A stretch of DNA of 64,000 bases from Opitutaceae bacterium TAV5 (GCA_000242935.3 CP007053.1:1488001-1552000); one strand, 5' to 3'. Shown: positions 24,942 to 34,317, numbered from the stretch's first letter. Notes: generated by a model from the sequence alone, not told the origin. Numbers and translations: made by a program.

Positions 24942-25763
24942 TTATTGTTGGCGACGACCCCGCCAGACCAGAGTCGCGACAAAGGCGGCGGCAAGGATCA
25001 CGGCAGCGGCGGTCGCGGGTTCGGGGATCGGTGTGGTCAGGACAACATTGTCCAGAGCAAAGCCGGAACCGCCCGAGGCGAAGCGGATCGTCCCGAGCCC
25101 TGCGCCGGTAGTCGCGTGCCGGAAAGTCCCGGTGTTGATGGTAGAGAGCGTGGCGCCCACGATCCCGTAGCTGATGGAATAAGTGTCTTTCTTGCTATCA
25201 TAGGTAATGGAAAACTGATACTCGGTTTTCCCGGTGAAGGTGTTACCGGCCGGGTCATAAGTGGAGCCGGTAAAATTGGGCACGCCGGCCGACACCCACA
25301 AGGAAGCATTGTCCTTGTCGTAAATCTGGAACTCGGATCCGTTGGCCGCATTGCGGGTATCGAACCGGAGGTTGATCCAGGCGTTATTGTTGCTGCCGGT
25401 GTCATCTCCGGCTTCGAAAAGATAGATGACGAAAGGTTGAATGCGTTCGGTGGTGGTCGCGGTGCCCGTATTGAGGGTGAACTGGAAACTCAACGTCCAG
25501 TCCTCCGGACGGCTGGCGACACTTTGTTCGGCGCGGCGTCCATCGGAAAGCAGCAAAGAGGCAGACGAACCGTCGAGACCGGGTGCCTTGCGCTGCGCGC
25601 CGTTGCCGGCAAGTGTCCAGCCTTCGGGAGCGAAGGAGCCCGTCCAGGATCCCTCAAAGGTGCCATTGGCAAGAAGATTTTGCGATTGGGCTGCCTTGAT
25701 TGGCAGCACAAGGAGAGCGGTGACAGGCAGCAGCAACGCGATGATTTTCGAGGCGATTTTCAT
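24942..25763 (-). CDS. PEP-CTERM sorted protein
   Basis: The chosen ATG gives 273 residues with a signal peptide (M-K-I-A-S-K-I-I-A-L-L-L, cut near A-A-Q-S). A beta-rich domain with N-L-L-A-N-G-T-F-E-G-S-W suggests a carbohydrate-binding or galactose-binding-like fold. The C-terminus is I-P-E-P-A-T, a hydrophobic helix and R-G-R-R-Q-Q, the exosortase sorting signal. The upstream extension of the frame by 89 residues runs into the oxidoreductase gene and has shadow-type composition, so it was dropped. Confidence 0.88.
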   Translation of the reverse strand: MKIASKIIALLLPVTALLVLPIKAAQSQNLLANGTFEGSWTGSFAPEGWTLAGNGAQRKAPGLDGSSASLLLSDGRRAEQSVASRPEDWTLSFQFTLNTGTATTTERIQPFVIYLFEAGDDTGSNNNAWINLRFDTRNAANGSEFQIYDKDNASLWVSAGVPNFTGSTYDPAGNTFTGKTEYQFSITYDSKKDTYSISYGIVGATLSTINTGTFRHATTGAGLGTIRFASGGSGFALDNVVLTTPIPEPATAAAVILAAAFVATLVWRGRRQQ

Positions 25764-25774
25764 GATTGGGTATG

Positions 25775-27178
25775 TCAGTTTGGATTGTGTTGGAGGAGAG
25801 AGGCGGGAATGCGCGTGCCGGAAGAGGTAACACGCGGCGGCACAGGATCCGGCGGATGCCGGTCGCGGATTTCGGCGAGGCGGGTGAGGAGGCGGGGGAT
25901 ATCGATGTCCGCCGGATCGGTGTTTTCCCGGCAGGACAGGGCCGCGGCCAGACCGGCGGCTTCGCCTGTCGCCACGGCGTCGCCCGTCACCCGGTAACTG
26001 GCATGGGCAACGTGGTCGCCGGAGATGCAACGGCCGGCGAGGAGCAGGTTGGCGTGTCCGGCCGCCAGCAGGCTGCGATACGGAATGTCGTAGGGTTTTG
26101 TCGGTTCGTGAAAGAGACCGGCGCCGTCGCCCGGATCGGGATGATGGATGTCGGCGACAAAGCGCACCTGGCAGATGCCGTCAGGGAAGCGGCGTCCGGC
26201 GGCGAGGTCGGCGGCGCTGAGCGTGTAGCGGCCACGGATGCGACGCGCCTCACGGATGCCGACAAAGGGACCGGTGTCGATCAGGTAGGCATCACGCCAG
26301 TCGGGACCGCCGTGTGCCTGAAGGACGGAGACGAGTTCACGGATTTCCTTGCGCCCCTGAAATTCGGCCCGGGTGAGGTTGCGGGCGTCGATGCCGCTGC
26401 CGTAGAGATGCGTGGCCATGAGCATGAACACGCCGGGTTGCCCGGGTTGGGGGAAGAGCGTGATGCGTTCATAGCTGGGCCGGAATCCGGCGCGCAAGGC
26501 GAGGGTACGGAGAGGCTCGATGTGGACGGGGCCGCCGCGGTAGCCGCCAACACGTCCATAGAGCGTCATGGGCTGCACCTTGCCGTCGCCGGGACGCCCC
26601 ATATCGAACGGGCAACCGGCGAGCGCGGCGACGTCGCCATCTCCCGTAGTGTCGATAACGATACGAGCCCTGACGAACTCGCGGCCGGATTTGCTCTCGG
26701 TAAAAACGCCGGTGATGCGCGAATCGCCACCCGACAGGGAACCGGGCGAGGCATCATCGCTGTCACCATGGGCAACCGCCACGACGTGGGTGTAAAGCTG
26801 TACGTCGATGTGTTCCTCGGCGACGATTTCGTCGAGAAGCCCCTTCATGGCCTCAAGCCCGTAGATCGGCCATTCGGGCCATTCGCTTTTGTGGAAAGTG
26901 ACGCCGCCACGCGCATGGAGACGCCGGCGGAGCTCGGCGTTGAAACCGGCTTTTTTTTCGGTGTCGATGAGAATGGCGAGCGCGCCGGCAGTCCACACGC
27001 CGCCAAGAAAGGGATGGCGCTCGACGATGAGAACACGCGCGCCTTCCCGTGCCGCGGTCACGGCGGCGGCGATGCCGGCGGGACCACCGCCACACACCAG
27101 CACGTCGGTTTCCCGTGCCACGGGAATGCGGCGTGCGGCTTCGAGAATGTTCTCCCGGTTTTCATTTTTCATGACCAT
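25775..27178 (-). CDS. FAD-dependent oxidoreductase (FAD_oxidored type)
   Basis: This 467-residue protein has the dinucleotide-binding motif G-G-G-P-A-G near residues 30-35 after D-V-L-V-C. Further motifs are [21 protein letters not shown] and, near the C-terminus, [15 protein letters not shown]. This family is often found in polysaccharide loci of Planctomycetes and Verrucomicrobia, but its reaction is not established. It lacks an export signal. Its stop lies 11 bases before the PEP-CTERM gene start on the same strand. An ATG six bases further in is an equal start candidate. Confidence 0.85.
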   Translation of the reverse strand: MVMKNENRENILEAARRIPVARETDVLVCGGGPAGIAAAVTAAREGARVLIVERHPFLGGVWTAGALAILIDTEKKAGFNAELRRRLHARGGVTFHKSEWPEWPIYGLEAMKGLLDEIVAEEHIDVQLYTHVVAVAHGDSDDASPGSLSGGDSRITGVFTESKSGREFVRARIVIDTTGDGDVAALAGCPFDMGRPGDGKVQPMTLYGRVGGYRGGPVHIEPLRTLALRAGFRPSYERITLFPQPGQPGVFMLMATHLYGSGIDARNLTRAEFQGRKEIRELVSVLQAHGGPDWRDAYLIDTGPFVGIREARRIRGRYTLSAADLAAGRRFPDGICQVRFVADIHHPDPGDGAGLFHEPTKPYDIPYRSLLAAGHANLLLAGRCISGDHVAHASYRVTGDAVATGEAAGLAAALSCRENTDPADIDIPRLLTRLAEIRDRHPPDPVPPRVTSSGTRIPASLLQHNPN

Positions 27179-27372
27179 ATGCGTGGGCGAAAGGGGCGGC
27201 GTGGATGAAGGGCTGTGACCCGTGTCGGCGGGCTTGCATCCTGACACGCTCCGCCTTCGCCAGCGTAGTCAAAGAATGAAACATTCCTTGCACCAGGGTA
27301 ACATTTCGTCGGGCCTCCGGATGTCGCTACGCGATCCTGGCCAGCCCTCCGGCACGCGCCGGATCATCCGGT

Positions 27373-28254
27373 TTAGCGGGTACGGGTTGCCTGGCCTGTC
27401 ATCCGGTCCTTGCTGGGGGCTCGCCCGAAAGCTCTCTGGTAACAGCGGCTGAAATAACCGAGGTTGGCGAAACCGGATGCCGCCGCGATGTCCGTAACAT
27501 TCAGGTCGGAGGAACCGCGGAGCAATTTTCGCGCCCGGGCGAGGCGTTGCTGAAGCACAAATTCGTGAAACGGTTTATGGGAAAACTGCCGGAAAAGGCG
27601 GGAAACGTGGTTGGGATGCAGGCGGAGAAACCGGGCCACATCCTTGCGCCCGACCGGCTCGCTCAGGTGGTCTTGCAGGAACTGGCATGCGGCCTGCCAG
27701 GTGAAAAACGCCTTGCCGCGTTTTTCCGGATCATCGTCGTCGGCCAGCAATTCGAGACTGCGCGCGAGCAAGGCGCCGAACAGGTCGTGCAGATAAGGAT
27801 CGGCCGGAGTGCGTCCGGGACAGTTGCCGATCAGCGCGCACAGACTCCGGCCGTCGGCGTCGAGCCGGGAGGGAGCGTGAAGGGCGACGAGAAACGCATG
27901 CCCGAGTTGCGCCGTTTCCGCCGGGTGTTTCCGTGCGACAAGAAACCGGGTGAGGTGCGCATGAAACACCACGCCCAGCGCCATGTAGTCGGATTCAGGC
28001 AACGGATCCATCATGCACCCGGGGCTGGCAAAAATGGCGTCGCCGCGTGACAGCGCCACCTCGTGGACCGCGCCGCCACGTGCGATGCGATAGCGGGCCG
28101 CGCCGCGGAGACAGATGCTGAAGCGGGGGCATTCCACATGCGTCAGGCAACCGTGCCAAGGTTCGGCGGCGACATGGATATCTCCGTCCGGAAAGCGTTT
28201 CCGGACGGTTTCCATGAGCCGTACGAAACACTGTTCTTCACGGTCTTTTCTCAT
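27373..28254 (-). CDS. AraC-family transcriptional regulator
   Basis: This 293-residue protein has an N-terminal cupin sensor domain (E-C-P-R-F-S-I-C-L-R-G-A, then G-D-A-I-F-A-S-P-G) and the C-terminal AraC double helix-turn-helix: G-R-K-D-V-A-R-F-L-R-L-H-P-N-H-V-S-R-L-F and I-A-A-S-G-F-A-N-L-G-Y-F-S-R-C-Y. It is upstream of, and on the same strand as, the FAD oxidoreductase, PEP-CTERM, pseudopilin and hydrolase genes, which it probably controls. The 194-base gap between it and the oxidoreductase gene is the likely site of action. Confidence 0.9.
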   Translation of the reverse strand: MRKDREEQCFVRLMETVRKRFPDGDIHVAAEPWHGCLTHVECPRFSICLRGAARYRIARGGAVHEVALSRGDAIFASPGCMMDPLPESDYMALGVVFHAHLTRFLVARKHPAETAQLGHAFLVALHAPSRLDADGRSLCALIGNCPGRTPADPYLHDLFGALLARSLELLADDDDPEKRGKAFFTWQAACQFLQDHLSEPVGRKDVARFLRLHPNHVSRLFRQFSHKPFHEFVLQQRLARARKLLRGSSDLNVTDIAAASGFANLGYFSRCYQRAFGRAPSKDRMTGQATRTR

Positions 28255-28429
28255 CTTGAAGCGGGAATTTCAGGGAAACGGAAAGGCGACGGACAACCGG
28301 CACCGGGAGGCGAATTGGCGGGACCCTGTTTGCTCCTTCCTTTCATCCTTTGGCAAGTCTATCAGTGGCCCGCGCGCCATCCGGACCCGGCGCCCGAATA
28401 CTCCCGCCCGCTTTTTGCAGAAATCGGCG

Positions 28430-28458
28430 TTGACAAGGGAGCGGCGATTTTGAGTGAT
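28430..28458 (+). promoter_or_regulatory. Probable tRNA operon promoter
   Basis: A perfect TTGACA lies 41 bases before the first tRNA base pair, with an AGTGAT hexamer 17 bases after it. The minus-10 match is weak. Position upstream of three closely spaced tRNA genes is the main support. The rest of the gap from the AraC start shows nothing else. Confidence 0.45.
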
Positions 28459-28476
28459 TCGCCCTTCATTTCTTTT

Positions 28477-28551
<75 letters not shown>

Positions 28552-28633
28552 TTTTCCGCCCCGGGTTTTCCAGCCTGGTTTTCTGTTTCTGTTCTTTCTC
28601 TCGTCTTTCGTGATGTGCCGGAATCCTTTTCCT

Positions 28634-28708
28634 GCCGGCGTAGCTCAACGGTAGAGCACCTGTTTTGTAAACAGGCGGTTGCGGGTTCGAATCCCATCGC
28701 CGGCTCCA
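28634..28708 (+). tRNA. tRNA-Thr (anticodon TGT)
   Basis: Acceptor stem GCCGGCG pairs with CGCCGGC. The anticodon arm CCTGT-TTTGTAA-ACAGG gives anticodon TGT, the T-loop is TTCGAAT, and CCA is encoded. It lies 82 bases after tRNA-Lys. Confidence 0.96.
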
Positions 28709-28763
28709 TTTTCATCCCGGCCCCGCCCGGGCCGAGGCGCTCACCTCACGTTCTTTTTCGCAC

Positions 28764-28837
28764 TGCCCGATGGTGTAATGGTAGCACAGCAGATTCTGAC
28801 TCTGCTTGTTAAGGTTCGAGTCCTTATCGGGCAGCCA
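28764..28837 (+). tRNA. tRNA-Gln (anticodon CTG)
   Basis: Acceptor stem TGCCCGA pairs with TCGGGCA, including the U1-A72 pair typical of tRNA-Gln. The anticodon arm GCAGA-TTCTGAC-TCTGC gives CTG, the T-loop is TTCGAGT, and CCA is encoded. A strong terminator follows directly. Confidence 0.96.
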
Positions 28838-28845
28838 TTATTCAC

Positions 28846-28887
28846 AAGGCCCCTCGTGACAACCGGTTGCGAGGGGCCTTTTGTTTT
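28846..28887 (+). terminator. Rho-independent terminator of the tRNA cluster
   Basis: AAGGCCCCTCG and CGAGGGGCCTT form an 11-base perfect stem, followed by TTGTTTT. It starts eight bases after the CCA of tRNA-Gln, so the three tRNAs are probably one transcript ending here. Confidence 0.9.
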
Positions 28888-28977
28888 CCCGGCCCATTGC
28901 CCCCGCCGCGCCTCCGCCATCGACACCGCCGCCTTCCCCTGCCCTCCTCTTCCTTTTCCACTTCTGCATCTTCCCAC

Positions 28978-30771
28978 ATGAAACGCTGGTCGCAATTCTT
29001 CATCCCGACACTCAAGGAAAGTCCTTCCGACGCCGAAATCGCCTCGCACAAGCTCCTCGTCCGCGCCGGCCTCGTGCGCAAGCTCGGCGGCGGCCTGTAC
29101 ACGTTCATGCCGCTCGGCCTGCGCGCCCTGCACAAAATCTCGCAAATCTGCCGTGAGGAAATCGACGCCGCCGGCGGCATCGAGCTCTGGATGCCCCACG
29201 TCCACCCTGCCGAACTCTGGGAACAGGGCCCCCGCTGGGCCGCCGCCCGTGAAATCATGTTTCGCGCCGACAGCGCCGGCGACGGCAAACGCGCGCCACG
29301 CGATCCCGAATTTGTCCTCGGCCCCACTCACGAGGAGATCATCACCCCGCTCGTGAAGAGCGAGATCACCAGCTACCGCGACCTGCCGAAAAATTTTTAC
29401 CAGATCGCCACCAAATTCCGTAACGAGATCCGCCCCCGCTACGGGCTCATGCGCGCCCGCGAGTTTGTCATGATGGACGCCTACTCGTTCGACGCCGACG
29501 ACGAGGGTTCGGTGAAAAACTACTTCCTCATGAAGGAAGCCTACGAAAAATTCTTCGCCCGCCTCGGCGTCCAGGCCATCGCCGTCGAGGCCGACACCGG
29601 CGTCATGGGCGGCAGCTACTCGCACGAATTCATGGTCCCCGCCGAAGTGGGCGACGACGACGTCATCTACAGCGACGCCGGCTACGCCGCCAATCGCGAG
29701 AAGGCCACCAGCGCGCTCGTCCCCGCCGACCTCGCCGACGCCGCGCCCGAGGCGCCCGCTCCCGTCGAGTTCGCCACACCGGGCGTCGCCACCATCGCCC
29801 ACCTCGAGGCCGCGCCGTACTCCGTGCCCGCCGACAGGCAGTTCAAGACCCTCGTTTTCATCGGCACCGTCGCCAACCCCGACGGCACCACCACCGACAA
29901 GCCGTTCATCGTCATCCTGCGCGGCTGCGACGATCTCGAGGAAGCCAAGCTCGGCGCCCTCGGTTTCCAGCGCACCCGCCCCGCCGTCGCCGAGGAGATC
30001 GAGCCCGTGCTCGGCGCGAAGCCCGGCAGCCTCGGCGCCGTCAAGGGCACGATCCGGAATCCCGCCGCGCTCGCCGGCATTTTTGCCGACCACGCCATCC
30101 GCCTCACCGGCAACGGCGCCACCGGCGCCAACAAGGACGGCTTCCACCTCCGCCACGTCAACGTGGCGCGCGATCTCGCCATCACGAAATTCGGCGACTT
30201 CCGCACCGTACGCCCCGGCGAGCCCTGCCCGAAATCCGGACAACCCTTAAAAATCCGCCGCGGCATCGAGGTCGGCCACATCTTCAAGCTCGGCACCAAA
30301 TATTCGGAAAAATTCAACGCCCTCTACACCGACGACCGGAAGCAGCAGCACCCGATGGTCATGGGTTGCTACGGCATCGGCATCAGCCGCACGCTCCAGG
30401 CCATCATCGAGCAGAGCCACGATGCCGACGGCATCGTCTGGCCCTGGGCCTGCGCGCCCTTCCAGGTGCTCGTCACCGTGCTCGATCCGCAGGACGCCGC
30501 CGTTTCGGAACTCGCCACCCGGCTCGCCGCCGCCGCCGAAAGCGCCGGAGCCGACGTGCTGCTTGACGACCGCACCGAAAGACCAGGGGTAAAATTCAAG
30601 GACGCCGACTTGATCGGAATCCCGTTGCGCGTAACCGTTGGAGGCAAAGGCATCAAGGACGGCATCATCGAACTCAAGTGGCGCACGAAAAAAGAAGTTT
30701 CCAGGATTCCGGTCGCCGAAGCGGAGGCGCGCCTCGCAGAGGCCGTCCGGCAGGCGGCGGCAACACCGTAA
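28978..30771 (+). CDS. proS: Prolyl-tRNA synthetase
   Basis: ProS charges tRNA-Pro in the cytoplasm. The 597-residue protein shows class II motifs: motif 1 around R-A-L-H-K-I-S-Q-I, G-P-T-H-E-E in motif 2 context with F-R-N-E-I-R-P-R-Y-G-L-M-R-A-R-E-F, and motif 3 M-G-C-Y-G-I-G-I-S-R. An insertion domain (about residues 225-390) between motifs 2 and 3 marks the bacterial editing form. The anticodon-binding domain is C-terminal. The start giving M-K-R-W-S-Q-F-F is family-like; an in-frame TTG 37 codons upstream overlaps the tRNA terminator and is rejected. Confidence 0.96.
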   Translation: MKRWSQFFIPTLKESPSDAEIASHKLLVRAGLVRKLGGGLYTFMPLGLRALHKISQICREEIDAAGGIELWMPHVHPAELWEQGPRWAAAREIMFRADSAGDGKRAPRDPEFVLGPTHEEIITPLVKSEITSYRDLPKNFYQIATKFRNEIRPRYGLMRAREFVMMDAYSFDADDEGSVKNYFLMKEAYEKFFARLGVQAIAVEADTGVMGGSYSHEFMVPAEVGDDDVIYSDAGYAANREKATSALVPADLADAAPEAPAPVEFATPGVATIAHLEAAPYSVPADRQFKTLVFIGTVANPDGTTTDKPFIVILRGCDDLEEAKLGALGFQRTRPAVAEEIEPVLGAKPGSLGAVKGTIRNPAALAGIFADHAIRLTGNGATGANKDGFHLRHVNVARDLAITKFGDFRTVRPGEPCPKSGQPLKIRRGIEVGHIFKLGTKYSEKFNALYTDDRKQQHPMVMGCYGIGISRTLQAIIEQSHDADGIVWPWACAPFQVLVTVLDPQDAAVSELATRLAAAAESAGADVLLDDRTERPGVKFKDADLIGIPLRVTVGGKGIKDGIIELKWRTKKEVSRIPVAEAEARLAEAVRQAAATP

Positions 30772-30776
30772 CCGGC

Positions 30777-31106
30777 ATGGCGGACGACACCCAGCATCCG
30801 TTCCATTCATCTCCCCCGCAGGAATCTCCGGGGCCGGAGACCCAGGTCCATCTCACACCCGACGGACACTGGCGCGTCGTGGTCATCAACGATCCCGTCA
30901 ACCTCATGTCCTACCTCGTGCTCGTGCTCCGCAAGGTGCTCGGCATCGACGAGGACACCGCCCGCAAGTACATGATGGCCGTCCACGAGGACGGTCGCGC
31001 CGCCGTGTGGAGCGGGCTGCGCGAGAAGGCCGAGCACTACGCCTTCTCGCTCCAGCAGTGGCACCTCAACGCCATCATCGAACCCGACGACACGTCCGCG
31101 CCGTAA
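30777..31106 (+). CDS. clpS: ATP-dependent Clp protease adaptor ClpS
   Basis: ClpS hands N-degron substrates to the ClpAP/ClpCP unfoldase. The 109-residue protein has a disordered N-terminus and the core V-V-V-I-N-D-P-V-N-L-M-S-Y-L, followed by R-K-Y-M-M-A-V-H-E-D-G-R and R-E-K-A-E-H-Y-A-F-S-L. The N-D and V-H elements of the substrate pocket are present. The D-P-V-N-L-M-S-Y form resembles the actinobacterial subgroup. It starts five bases after proS and is followed four bases later by a DUF2017-like gene, so the three are probably one operon. Confidence 0.93.
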   Translation: MADDTQHPFHSSPPQESPGPETQVHLTPDGHWRVVVINDPVNLMSYLVLVLRKVLGIDEDTARKYMMAVHEDGRAAVWSGLREKAEHYAFSLQQWHLNAIIEPDDTSAP

Positions 31107-31110
31107 CGCC

Positions 31111-31578
31111 ATGAAACGCATCGAGGTCAAACTCAGCCTGCCCGTGGTCGCGCCGCTGCTCGACGTGATCAAGGCCGCGTCCGACACGCTGCAGAACGAG
31201 CTCGCCTCCGGCCTCACCCTGACGGATGTGGACCCGCTTTTTCGCGACGACTGGCGCGAGGAGCTGCAGGCCGCGCAAAACGAGGAACTGCGCACGCTCC
31301 TGTCGCTGTTCGACAGCGAGTTTTTCACGAATGGCGTCGTCGCCTTTGACAGCGACAATGCCGAAATCATCTCGAAAGCCTGCTCGGCGGTGCGGCTCCG
31401 CCTCCGCGAGAAATTCCTCAAAAGCCTGGCCGACGACGATCTCGAAGGCGGCGGTGTCGATCCCGAGACGCTGGACGAACCCACGCGCAAGGCGTTCATG
31501 TGTTACCTGTTCCTCGCCACCGTGCAGGAGCTGATCATCCAGCACCTCGACGGCGCGATTCTCGGGACGGACGCATGA
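31111..31578 (+). CDS. DUF2017-like protein next to clpS
   Basis: This 155-residue, mainly helical and acidic cytoplasmic protein has no export signal. The placement directly after clpS, and the pattern L-R-T-L-L-S-L-F-D-S-E with a C-terminal Y-L-F-L-A-T-V-Q-E segment, resemble DUF2017 proteins that accompany clpS in Actinobacteria. The function of that family is not known; a role in Clp-dependent proteolysis is inferred from context. Only four bases separate it from clpS. Confidence 0.6.
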   Translation: MKRIEVKLSLPVVAPLLDVIKAASDTLQNELASGLTLTDVDPLFRDDWREELQAAQNEELRTLLSLFDSEFFTNGVVAFDSDNAEIISKACSAVRLRLREKFLKSLADDDLEGGGVDPETLDEPTRKAFMCYLFLATVQELIIQHLDGAILGTDA

Positions 31579-31592
31579 GAAGCGTTGACCAC

Positions 31593-31705
31593 GGAGCGGC
31601 GGCATTCCTGCCGCTGCGACGACGCTCCGCGTCGCAAAAATCCCCCCTGTCATGCAGCGGCAGGTATCGAGGCCCAAGGCCGGCAACCCGCCATGCCGCC
31701 GCTCC
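31593..31705. repeat. Long hairpin repeat family B, copy 1
   Basis: The element starts GGAGCGGCGGCATTCCTGCC and ends with GCCATGCCGCCGCTCC; inner CGACGACGC and GCGTCG blocks pair too. A second copy with better preserved arms lies at 45980-46107. It fills the gap between the DUF2017-like gene and a small membrane protein gene. Confidence 0.75.
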
Positions 31706-31721
31706 TTATACCGGTTAATCC

Positions 31722-32264
31722 ATGTCCGGCGCCCTTGATCCTCCTCCCCCCGCCCGCATCCCCTGCGCCCACTGCGGCTTGCCGGTGCGCGTGCGCCGCC
31801 CCGAGCCTGGCCGCCGTTATTACTGCTGCACCGGCTGCTCCTTCCTCGGCAACCTCCCGGCCGGCGCGACCGCCGGCCAGTTTCCCGTCACCCGGGATCT
31901 CCTCGTTCTCCTCGCCACCGGATTTGTTTTTTTCAACCAGCTCCTCTGCGCGCTGTTCGCTTTTCTCGTGCGCGACGACGGCCGCGCCGCCCTCGCCGAC
32001 CGGCTCCAGCTCGTCTCGCTCGGGCTGGGCGTGGCCGTGGCGCTCGTCCTGCTCGTCTCGCAATGGCGATCGGGCGCGCGCGGCTGGCGCGACCTCCTCG
32101 TTTTCCTCGCGACCGGCGCGCTCCTCGGCTCAGCCGTCGCCCTGCGGATGACGTTCCCCGGAGTCGTTGCCACAACGCTGCTTGTGATCTGGAGCACCCG
32201 CGGCTTCCTGCGAGGCGCGCTGCGAAAAAAACCTTCGGTCACAAAATCGCCGGAAGGCGGTTGA
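31722..32264 (+). CDS. Membrane protein with Cys-rich metal-binding head
   Basis: The 180-residue product begins with a Cys cluster, C15-x2-C18 and C35-C36-x2-C39 (C-A-H-C-G-L-P, then Y-Y-C-C-T-G-C). This is the pattern of the N-terminal metal-binding domain of CcoI/FixI-type P-type ATPases. Three or four hydrophobic helices follow (about residues 55-80, 95-112, 122-138 and 142-158), and no ATPase domain is present. It could be a stand-alone metal-handling membrane protein for cytochrome oxidase assembly, but no oxidase gene is nearby. The assignment is by motif only. Confidence 0.6.
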   Translation: MSGALDPPPPARIPCAHCGLPVRVRRPEPGRRYYCCTGCSFLGNLPAGATAGQFPVTRDLLVLLATGFVFFNQLLCALFAFLVRDDGRAALADRLQLVSLGLGVAVALVLLVSQWRSGARGWRDLLVFLATGALLGSAVALRMTFPGVVATTLLVIWSTRGFLRGALRKKPSVTKSPEGG

Positions 32265-32552
32265 CGCCCCCGCCGGCAGGCCTACCGTCCCTCCCGACAC
32301 CCTGCAGTGTACGAGGTGCTTTCATTTAACAGCTCTTTGCCTTTGAAACAATTCGGGAGCCGCAAACGACGGCGGGATGCCAGGCCGTAAACCGGAAGGC
32401 AAAAAACCGTCTGGTGGCGCCCACCTTTCTACAAAAAGGTCACGAGCCTTTGAGCGCACGGCACAGGCGGGGTGTCATTCTTTTTTCAGGACAGCGACTC
32501 ACGACCGACCGACCGAACCAACTGCCCCGCCGCCCGCCGGCGGGTTGCGACC

Positions 32553-32900
32553 ATGCCCGTCTACGTTTACCAGATCCTCCACATCCTTTCGCTGCTCGTG
32601 CTGACGGGCGGCGCTTTTTACGCCTTCGCCGGCGCGCCCGAAACGCGCAAGAAGGTGATGATGATCACCGGCATTGCCTCGATTCTGATGCTGGTGAGCG
32701 GTTTCGGCCTGCTCTCGAAGCTGCACAACAACGCCTTCGCCCCCTGGGTGATCGTCAAGATCGTGTGCTGGCTCGGCATCAGCGCGCTGGCCGGCATCGG
32801 CTACCGCAAACGCGACAAGGCGCCGCTCTTCATGGGCATCATCCTCGCCCTCGCCGCCGTCGCGCTCTGGTCGGTTTACGTGTTCCGGCTGCGCGGGTGA
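32553..32900 (+). CDS. Small four-helix integral membrane protein
   Basis: This 115-residue protein consists of four hydrophobic segments (about residues 3-25, 37-55, 65-82, 90-112) with short loops, including K-L-H-N-N and Y-R-K-R-D-K. It resembles SirB-like or CopD-like small membrane proteins, without a clear functional motif. The 288-base gap before it holds no recognisable signal. It ends eight bases before the convergent SGNH hydrolase gene. Confidence 0.7.
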   Translation: MPVYVYQILHILSLLVLTGGAFYAFAGAPETRKKVMMITGIASILMLVSGFGLLSKLHNNAFAPWVIVKIVCWLGISALAGIGYRKRDKAPLFMGIILALAAVALWSVYVFRLRG

Positions 32901-32908
32901 AACCGGTC

Positions 32909-34201
32909 TTACTCCGCCAGCCCGGCAGCCAGCGCCCGGCTGATCGCCTCGTAGCCCCGCGGGTCGAGGTGCGCATCGGTGGCACGGCCCTTGTCGTAGT
33001 ATTTCTGTGACACCATTTCGGCATAAGGGACGAGTTGCGAGAGATCGACGAGCGAGGCGTCGGGAAGCCTTGCGGCAAAGGCGCGGGCGGCTTCGCGGTA
33101 GGACGCGAGCTTGGCGTCCTCCGGATCGCCCAGCGTGTGGCTCACCATGAAAGCGAAATGCAGTGAACCCGCGCCGCCGCCGTTGCGAGTCCAGATGGTG
33201 TCGAGCTCGGTCAGGAGGGCCTGCAGGTTGTCCGCATAACCCTCGGGCGTGGATGATCTGGCCGGCGCGGGACCGAGGCTCGGAGCCTGCGAATTGCGGT
33301 CGTTGAGGCCGGAGGAAATCATGACGATGCCTTTCGCGCGGGAGGCATCGGGCGCGTCGGAAGAAGGCTGGAGACGGAGGATTCCGGCAAAAAACTCGGC
33401 CGCCCGCGCAGGCTTCATCGCACGCAGGCGGGTCACCATGTCGCGCAGGGACTTTCCGCCGGCGGCGTAAAGCGTGTAGTAGGCGATGCCGTTTTTCCGG
33501 CCGGTATTCTCGACGTGGGCAATCGAGACGAGGAAAGGGCCGTTGACCGGTTTCCTCATCGGCACCGGCATGAATTGCAACGGCCAGGCGCGCGCGGCAT
33601 CGGCCGGAAGATCGAGCGTGTAGTGGGCGATCCCGTACTCGCCGGTCACCGGATTGACGGGCGACGGCGCGGCGGCGAGCACGGTCCACGGCTTTTCGTC
33701 GCGCCGGACGACCGGGCTGAAACCGGCGTCGGTGGCGCCGCCCGCTTCGGGAAACGTTCCGTAGTTGAGATGATAGCGGAGAGCCCCGGAAACGCCGACC
33801 GGATGATTGGCCGGAACGGTGAGCAGGCCCGGTTTCCAGGAGAGTTGTTCAGCGGAGCCGGGCGCAACGTACCAGTAGCTGAATGCGCGGTCGGCGAGCC
33901 CGGCGGGAGCAACGGACGGCGGCGGAGCGTCCTTGTCCTGCCACTGGCGATAGAGGAGGAAATCGGTGCCGTAGCAGCCGAAGGTGTCCCCGAGCGCGCG
34001 GGCCATGTGGCGTGACCAGCCGTGGCCGCCAAAACGCTGGTTGGAATCACCGAGGGCGATGACGGCAACGCGCTCCGTCTTCGCCGCAGCAAAGGCGGCT
34101 TTCAGCTTCGGGTCGATGGTGACGCCATCGGCGGCGGAGACTGTAACCGTGAAGGCGCTACAGGCGATTGTGAGGAACGGGAGGAGGGCGGATGGTTTCA
34201 T
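32909..34201 (-). CDS. Secreted SGNH/GDSL-type hydrolase
   Basis: This 430-residue exported protein has a signal peptide (residues 1-23, ending A-D-G). The SGNH blocks are visible: block I A-L-G-D-S-N with nucleophile Ser53, block III S-S-G-L-N-D, and block V D-A-H-L-D near the C-terminus with the catalytic Asp/His pair. A long insertion lies between blocks I and III. Such enzymes deacylate carbohydrates. It is the most distal gene of the third cassette, 116 bases from the large GH2-like gene on the same strand. Confidence 0.8.
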   Translation of the reverse strand: MKPSALLPFLTIACSAFTVTVSAADGVTIDPKLKAAFAAAKTERVAVIALGDSNQRFGGHGWSRHMARALGDTFGCYGTDFLLYRQWQDKDAPPPSVAPAGLADRAFSYWYVAPGSAEQLSWKPGLLTVPANHPVGVSGALRYHLNYGTFPEAGGATDAGFSPVVRRDEKPWTVLAAAPSPVNPVTGEYGIAHYTLDLPADAARAWPLQFMPVPMRKPVNGPFLVSIAHVENTGRKNGIAYYTLYAAGGKSLRDMVTRLRAMKPARAAEFFAGILRLQPSSDAPDASRAKGIVMISSGLNDRNSQAPSLGPAPARSSTPEGYADNLQALLTELDTIWTRNGGGAGSLHFAFMVSHTLGDPEDAKLASYREAARAFAARLPDASLVDLSQLVPYAEMVSQKYYDKGRATDAHLDPRGYEAISRALAAGLAE

Positions 34202-34317
34202 GATGGGAATGAGACGGACGGTTTTCCGGCGAGGTGCGGGGATCCTCGCCCGCTTTCGTTATTCGCACCCTTTTCCCGGAGCGGGCGGGACCGCCCGCGC
34301 CACGGTTTGCCAACGGG

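Noticed and set aside
28867-28977. Longer start for proS
   Set aside because: The extension would begin inside the tRNA terminator and lacks the family N-terminus M-K-R-W-S.
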